A stretch of DNA of 64,000 bases from Chryseotalea sanaruensis. Lineage in GTDB: Bacteria > Bacteroidota > Bacteroidia > Cytophagales > Cyclobacteriaceae. The notes under the pieces are model-generated. The model was not told where the DNA came from. It saw only the letters and a program-made list of their open reading frames with translations, and searched no databases. A program made the translations under genes and the position numbers. This document shows, piece after piece, positions 60,398 through 64,000 of the stretch; position 1 is the stretch's first letter, and each line of letters starts with the position of its first letter. Location: positions 620,001-684,000 of the forward strand of contig NZ_BHXQ01000002.1 of NCBI RefSeq assembly GCF_003990915.1, given 5' to 3'.

Positions 60398-63379
60398 ATG
60401 AAAAAAGTACTTAAGTGGTCACTGATTGGTGTTGGTTCACTCATCGCATTGATAGTGGTGGCAGCCATGGTTATTCCTATAATTTTTAAGGATGATATAA
60501 AGGCAGCCATAGATAAGCAATTGGCTGGCTCAGTTAATGCCGATGTTGTTTTTGACATCGATGATCTAAACATCACCTTGTTTAAAAACTTCCCTAACCT
60601 CACGGTAGAAATGGCCAACCTTGGCGTGATGAACCGTGAACCTTTTGCAGGAGAAATACTATTCGCTACCGAAAGTTTTGGGGTAGAAGTTAACCTGGCC
60701 GATATTCTATTTGGTGATCAATTAAAAGTAAAGGGTATTTCTATTGTAAGGCCAACAGTAAATATAAAAGTGTTGAAAGATGGTCGTGCTAATTACGATA
60801 TCGCCATTCCATCTACCGATACCGCAGTGGTGGAAGAGTCTGGCGAAGGTGCTTTTTCTTTTGGTATCGACCATTGGGAAATTGTTGATGCTACTGTTTC
60901 TTATGACGATCAGACCATGCCTTACTTGCTAAAGATCAATGGGCTCAATCACAACGGCAGCGGAGATTTCAATCAAGATACCTTCGACTTAAAAACTTAT
61001 ACAAGTGCTGATACCATTACTACAGCCTATGATGGCGTTGAATACCTAACAAACAAACGTGCCGTAATTGATGCCGTGATTCAAATCAGCGAAGATTTTA
61101 GCAAATACACATTTAAAGAAAACAGTGTAAAGCTTAACGACTTTGCCATGAGTTTTGACGGCTGGTTTAAGATGAATGAAAATGATTATGGAATGGACCT
61201 TACTTTCAAGAGTCCTGAAAATACATTTAAAAGTTTACTTTCACTTGTGCCGGGTATTTACACAGCAGATTTTAAAGGCATTGAAACAAAAGGCGATCTT
61301 TCTTTCTCGGGATTAGTTAAAGGAACTTATAGTGAAACCCAAATGCCAGCATTTAATGTGGCTCTATTAGTAAATGACGCCATGTTTAAATATCCTGATT
61401 TACCTACAGCAGTCAACAACATTAACCTTGATTTATTAGTAGATAATAAAGACGGAGTAATTGAAAACACCGTGGTGAATTTGAAGAAATTCCACATGGA
61501 CTTTGGTTCTAACCCTTTTGACGCCAGCTTACTGATTGAAAACTTACGCGACTACAGAATGGAGGCAGATTTATCTGCCAAACTTAACCTGGCCGAGCTT
61601 ACAACAATGTTTCCTATAGAAGGTTTGGAAATGAAAGGTGTGTATGTTGCTAATATAAAGGCACAAGGTGTCTATGATAGCATTAATAAAACTATACCTA
61701 CAGTTAATGCCACAATGTCTTTGGATAATGGCTATGTAAAATCCAGTGAGTTTCCTTTACCTATTGAAGATTTGCATTTTACATCCAGCATAAAAAATAC
61801 TTCTGGTAAAATGGCTGAGACTTTCATTGCTGTAAATGATTTGGCTTTGATACTCGATGGGGAAAAGTTTACTGCAGACATGACTTTACAAAACCTTGAT
61901 AACTACACTTGGGATGTAAAAGCAAAAGGTGGAATTGATCTTGAAAAGATTACAAAAATATTTCCACTTGAAGGCATGACCCTGGCAGGAAAAGTTCAGG
62001 CCGACTTACGCACCCAAGGCAAGATGAGCGACTTGGAAGCTGAGAAGTACGATAAACTACCTACTAGCGGAACGGCTTCATTGAAGAACTTCTCATACGC
62101 AGCAGCTGATCTTCCTTATGCAGTTACCATTTCGCAAGCAGGTATGGTTTTCGATCCTAAGAAAATTGAGCTTACTAACACCACCGGTACAATTGGCAAG
62201 AGTGATTTCACAGTAAGCGGTGCCATTGCAAATTATCTGGGTTACATGTTTGGCAATAATGAAACCATCAAGGGTAATGTTACTTTCGCATCCAACCTGC
62301 TGGATCTAAATGAATTTATGACAGAGACAGAGGAAACAACAACAGTTGAAGACACTGCTTCATTTGGTGTTATTCCTATCCCAGAAAACATCGACTTCCT
62401 GCTTCGCTCTAACATCAAAACAGTGAAGATGATGGACTACACCATGACTGAAGCAAAAGGTGACATTACCTTGAAAAACGGAGTCGCGAATTTGCAAGGC
62501 ATCATTTTTAAAATGCTTGGTGGTTCTTTTGGGGTTGATGGCAGTTACAATGCTAAAGACATCAATCATCCGCAATACGACATGGCTCTTAAAATTGAGA
62601 AGCTTTCAATTAAAGAAGCAGCAAATGCATTCTCTATTGTAAAAACGTATGCACCTATAGCCGGTTTGGTTAACGGTGACTTCTCTACAGATTTTAAAAT
62701 CAATGGAGAACTCACGCAGGAAATGATGCCTAACATGGCAACAGTAAACGGTGCAGGTTTAATAAAGGTGGCACAAGCAGCGCTTACAGGATCGAAATTA
62801 GTATCGGGTGTTACATCGCTTACTAAACTGGATAATACTGATGAAGTAACGATGAAGGATGTATTGATGTCTGCTACGATTAAAGATGGTAAGCTAAGTG
62901 TGAAACCATTTGATGTAAACTTCGGCAGCTACAAAACTACAGTTGCAGGCAGCACCGGAATGGACGGCACCATCGATTATACACTTAAAATGAATGTACC
63001 GGCTAATAAAGTAAGTTCACAGTTAACAAGTTTAACTAACAAATATACAGGCGCTTCAACCGATCCTAACCAACCTGTTCCTGTAACAATAGGCGTTGGT
63101 GGTAACTACAGCGACCCAAAAACACGTCTGATCATGGACGAACAAAAAGAGCAGGCCAAAGAAGCAGCAACTGCGGCAGCTAAAGAAGAAGCCACTAAAA
63201 AAGTTACTGAGTTAGCGAAAGGAACAGAGGCTGAAAAAATTGTAGGTTCAATACTAGGTGGTGATAAGAAATCAACAGACAGCACACAGACTGCAACACC
63301 AAAAGAAGACGCTACTAAAAAAGTGCAAGAAGAAGCGGCTAAAAAAATACAGAACCTGTTGAAGAAAAAGAAAAACTAA
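60398..63379 (+). CDS. AsmA-family / TamB-like membrane protein
   Basis: 993 residues. N-terminal transmembrane helix (WSLIGVGSLIALIVVAAMVIPIIF) followed by an AsmA domain (DDIKAAIDKQLAGSVNADVVFDIDDLNITLFKNFPNLTVEMANLGV) and long beta-rich repeats, with an AsmA C-terminal region around KIEKLSIKEAANAF and the segment VNGAGLIKVAQAALTGSKL. The end is Lys/Ala-rich (EQAKEAATAAAKEEATKK to QNLLKKKKN). AsmA/TamB-like proteins bridge the inner and outer membranes and help lipid or outer-membrane protein traffic. Only one such gene is present here. Confidence 0.95.
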   Translation: MKKVLKWSLIGVGSLIALIVVAAMVIPIIFKDDIKAAIDKQLAGSVNADVVFDIDDLNITLFKNFPNLTVEMANLGVMNREPFAGEILFATESFGVEVNLADILFGDQLKVKGISIVRPTVNIKVLKDGRANYDIAIPSTDTAVVEESGEGAFSFGIDHWEIVDATVSYDDQTMPYLLKINGLNHNGSGDFNQDTFDLKTYTSADTITTAYDGVEYLTNKRAVIDAVIQISEDFSKYTFKENSVKLNDFAMSFDGWFKMNENDYGMDLTFKSPENTFKSLLSLVPGIYTADFKGIETKGDLSFSGLVKGTYSETQMPAFNVALLVNDAMFKYPDLPTAVNNINLDLLVDNKDGVIENTVVNLKKFHMDFGSNPFDASLLIENLRDYRMEADLSAKLNLAELTTMFPIEGLEMKGVYVANIKAQGVYDSINKTIPTVNATMSLDNGYVKSSEFPLPIEDLHFTSSIKNTSGKMAETFIAVNDLALILDGEKFTADMTLQNLDNYTWDVKAKGGIDLEKITKIFPLEGMTLAGKVQADLRTQGKMSDLEAEKYDKLPTSGTASLKNFSYAAADLPYAVTISQAGMVFDPKKIELTNTTGTIGKSDFTVSGAIANYLGYMFGNNETIKGNVTFASNLLDLNEFMTETEETTTVEDTASFGVIPIPENIDFLLRSNIKTVKMMDYTMTEAKGDITLKNGVANLQGIIFKMLGGSFGVDGSYNAKDINHPQYDMALKIEKLSIKEAANAFSIVKTYAPIAGLVNGDFSTDFKINGELTQEMMPNMATVNGAGLIKVAQAALTGSKLVSGVTSLTKLDNTDEVTMKDVLMSATIKDGKLSVKPFDVNFGSYKTTVAGSTGMDGTIDYTLKMNVPANKVSSQLTSLTNKYTGASTDPNQPVPVTIGVGGNYSDPKTRLIMDEQKEQAKEAATAAAKEEATKKVTELAKGTEAEKIVGSILGGDKKSTDSTQTATPKEDATKKVQEEAAKKIQNLLKKKKN

Positions 63380-63400
63380 TCATTACTTACTAAAATAATG

Positions 63401-63430
63401 AAACCCTGACATTAAAACGTCAGGGTTTTT
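63401..63430 (+). terminator. Rho-independent terminator
   Basis: AAACCCTGAC (63401-63410) and GTCAGGGTTT (63419-63428) form a 10-bp stem with an 8-base loop and a T-run. Confidence 0.9.
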
Positions 63431-63528
63431 ATTTGATACGGCTTTGGGTGATTGTGTTATATTTACTTAATCAGTAGAGATTGTGAATTATTTGAAAGAC
63501 TTATAGCGACAACTAACTCAATTTACAT

Positions 63529-63975
63529 ATGAAATCTAAATTCATTAAAATACTAATTGCAATAAGTGTTGTAATCAGCTCATGTAATAATGAAATACAG
63601 CCTGTAAATAATGACTTGTTGACTTTATCATCATGGACTGCTGAACCAAGCATATTGTTAAACGGAGAGAAGTCTAAACTTATGGAGAACCACATCTTTC
63701 ATAAAAACGGAACCTATACTCAGCAATTTACCAATCCAACCGGACAAGTTGTAATGAAGACAGAAGGTAAATGGAACTGGACAGAGGATAATGAAATTTA
63801 TTATCAGATCAATTCAGTTAACGTAAAAGAGACGGAGCATAAGTTAGAAAAGCCACTAGGTTATTATTTACAAATATTGGAAGTTTCTGAGATTACACTT
63901 AAAACATTAAGAAGATCTGAGGGTGACGCATGGGATTCTGGCTTTGCCAAAGAGAAAATCTACACACATAGTTAA
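63529..63975 (+). CDS. Lipocalin-like lipoprotein
   Basis: 148 residues. The signal MKSKFIKILIAISVVISSC ends with a lipobox Cys19. The mature part has LTLSSWTAEPSILLNGEKSK, HIFHKNGTYTQQF, TEGKWNWTEDNEIYYQINSV and LEVSEITLKTLRR, the strand pattern of small lipocalin-like domain proteins in Bacteroidota. Ligand and role unknown. Nothing further is seen to the end of the window (63976-64000). Confidence 0.75.
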   Translation: MKSKFIKILIAISVVISSCNNEIQPVNNDLLTLSSWTAEPSILLNGEKSKLMENHIFHKNGTYTQQFTNPTGQVVMKTEGKWNWTEDNEIYYQINSVNVKETEHKLEKPLGYYLQILEVSEITLKTLRRSEGDAWDSGFAKEKIYTHS

Positions 63976-64000
63976 TTTATCTACCCCGCTTCAGCAACAC

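Noticed and set aside
1..64000. Prophage, integrative element, insertion sequence or defence island.
   Set aside because: No integrase, transposase, terminase, restriction-modification or other such gene is seen; the genes look like ordinary chromosomal ones.

Overview
The window looks like a chromosomal segment of a member of the phylum Bacteroidota, most likely order Cytophagales or a close relative. The evidence is a MurF-alanine racemase fusion, a lysine/alanine-rich SWIB protein, several -7 boxes of the TAnnTTTG type, TonB receptors with an N-terminal carboxypeptidase-like domain, a Bacteroidetes-type ECF sigma/FecR/STN cassette, an Arg-rich insert in Rho, many lipoproteins, and PD40/OmpA envelope proteins. 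Base composition is moderately AT-rich and even. I saw no insertion sequence, integrase, phage module, CRISPR array or rRNA. One tRNA (His, GTG) is present.

Layout. 1-7.1 kb (minus strand mainly): a truncated HEAT-like lipoprotein gene, feoAB iron(II) uptake, a small Lys-rich protein divergent from feo, a DUF2236 (MpaB-like) oxygenase, the MurF/Alr fusion and a CsaA-like protein. 7.2-11.6 kb: a TonB-dependent receptor and a lipoprotein, each preceded by a nearly identical TTGCAAC/GTTGCAA operator placed on the -7 box, then a glycine-rich secreted protein. 11.7-16.1 kb: a HisA-like protein that lacks the usual first catalytic Asp, a PD40 propeller protein, a HipA-like kinase/DUF3037 pair, an unusual array of six CCTAGG-centred palindromes spaced by about 11-bp multiples, and the SWIB protein. 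16.2-26.9 kb: housekeeping genes (dienelactone hydrolase, tRNA-His, dihydroorotase, RhlE-type helicase, TPR histidine kinase, rho, serS).

27.0-35.7 kb: an inorganic-carbon uptake block: DabA, DabB, a SulP-STAS anion transporter with an extra C-terminal region, and an outer-membrane porin. 35.8-40.6 kb: a TspO-like membrane protein, an M28 peptidase and a prolyl oligopeptidase lipoprotein. 40.7-46.4 kb (minus): an ECF sigma factor, a FecR anti-sigma, a protein carrying the STN signalling domain plus ten 14-16-residue AQFAGLFN-type repeats, and a TonB receptor that lacks STN. This is a split version of the usual SusC-type trans-envelope signalling relay. 46.7-64 kb: a metzincin protease, GNAT acetyltransferase, LemA, M23 peptidase, patatin/BamA-like protein, a pair of OmpA-domain proteins, a transglutaminase-like protein, aldehyde dehydrogenase, an AsmA-like protein and a lipocalin-like lipoprotein.

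The most interesting items are the phased palindrome array (15320-15566), the paired operators around the TonB receptor/lipoprotein (7554-10054), the split STN signalling operon (40668-46427), the HisA-like paralogue (11726-12469) and the DAB/SulP/porin block. All functional statements are from reading protein motifs by eye. No database search was run.
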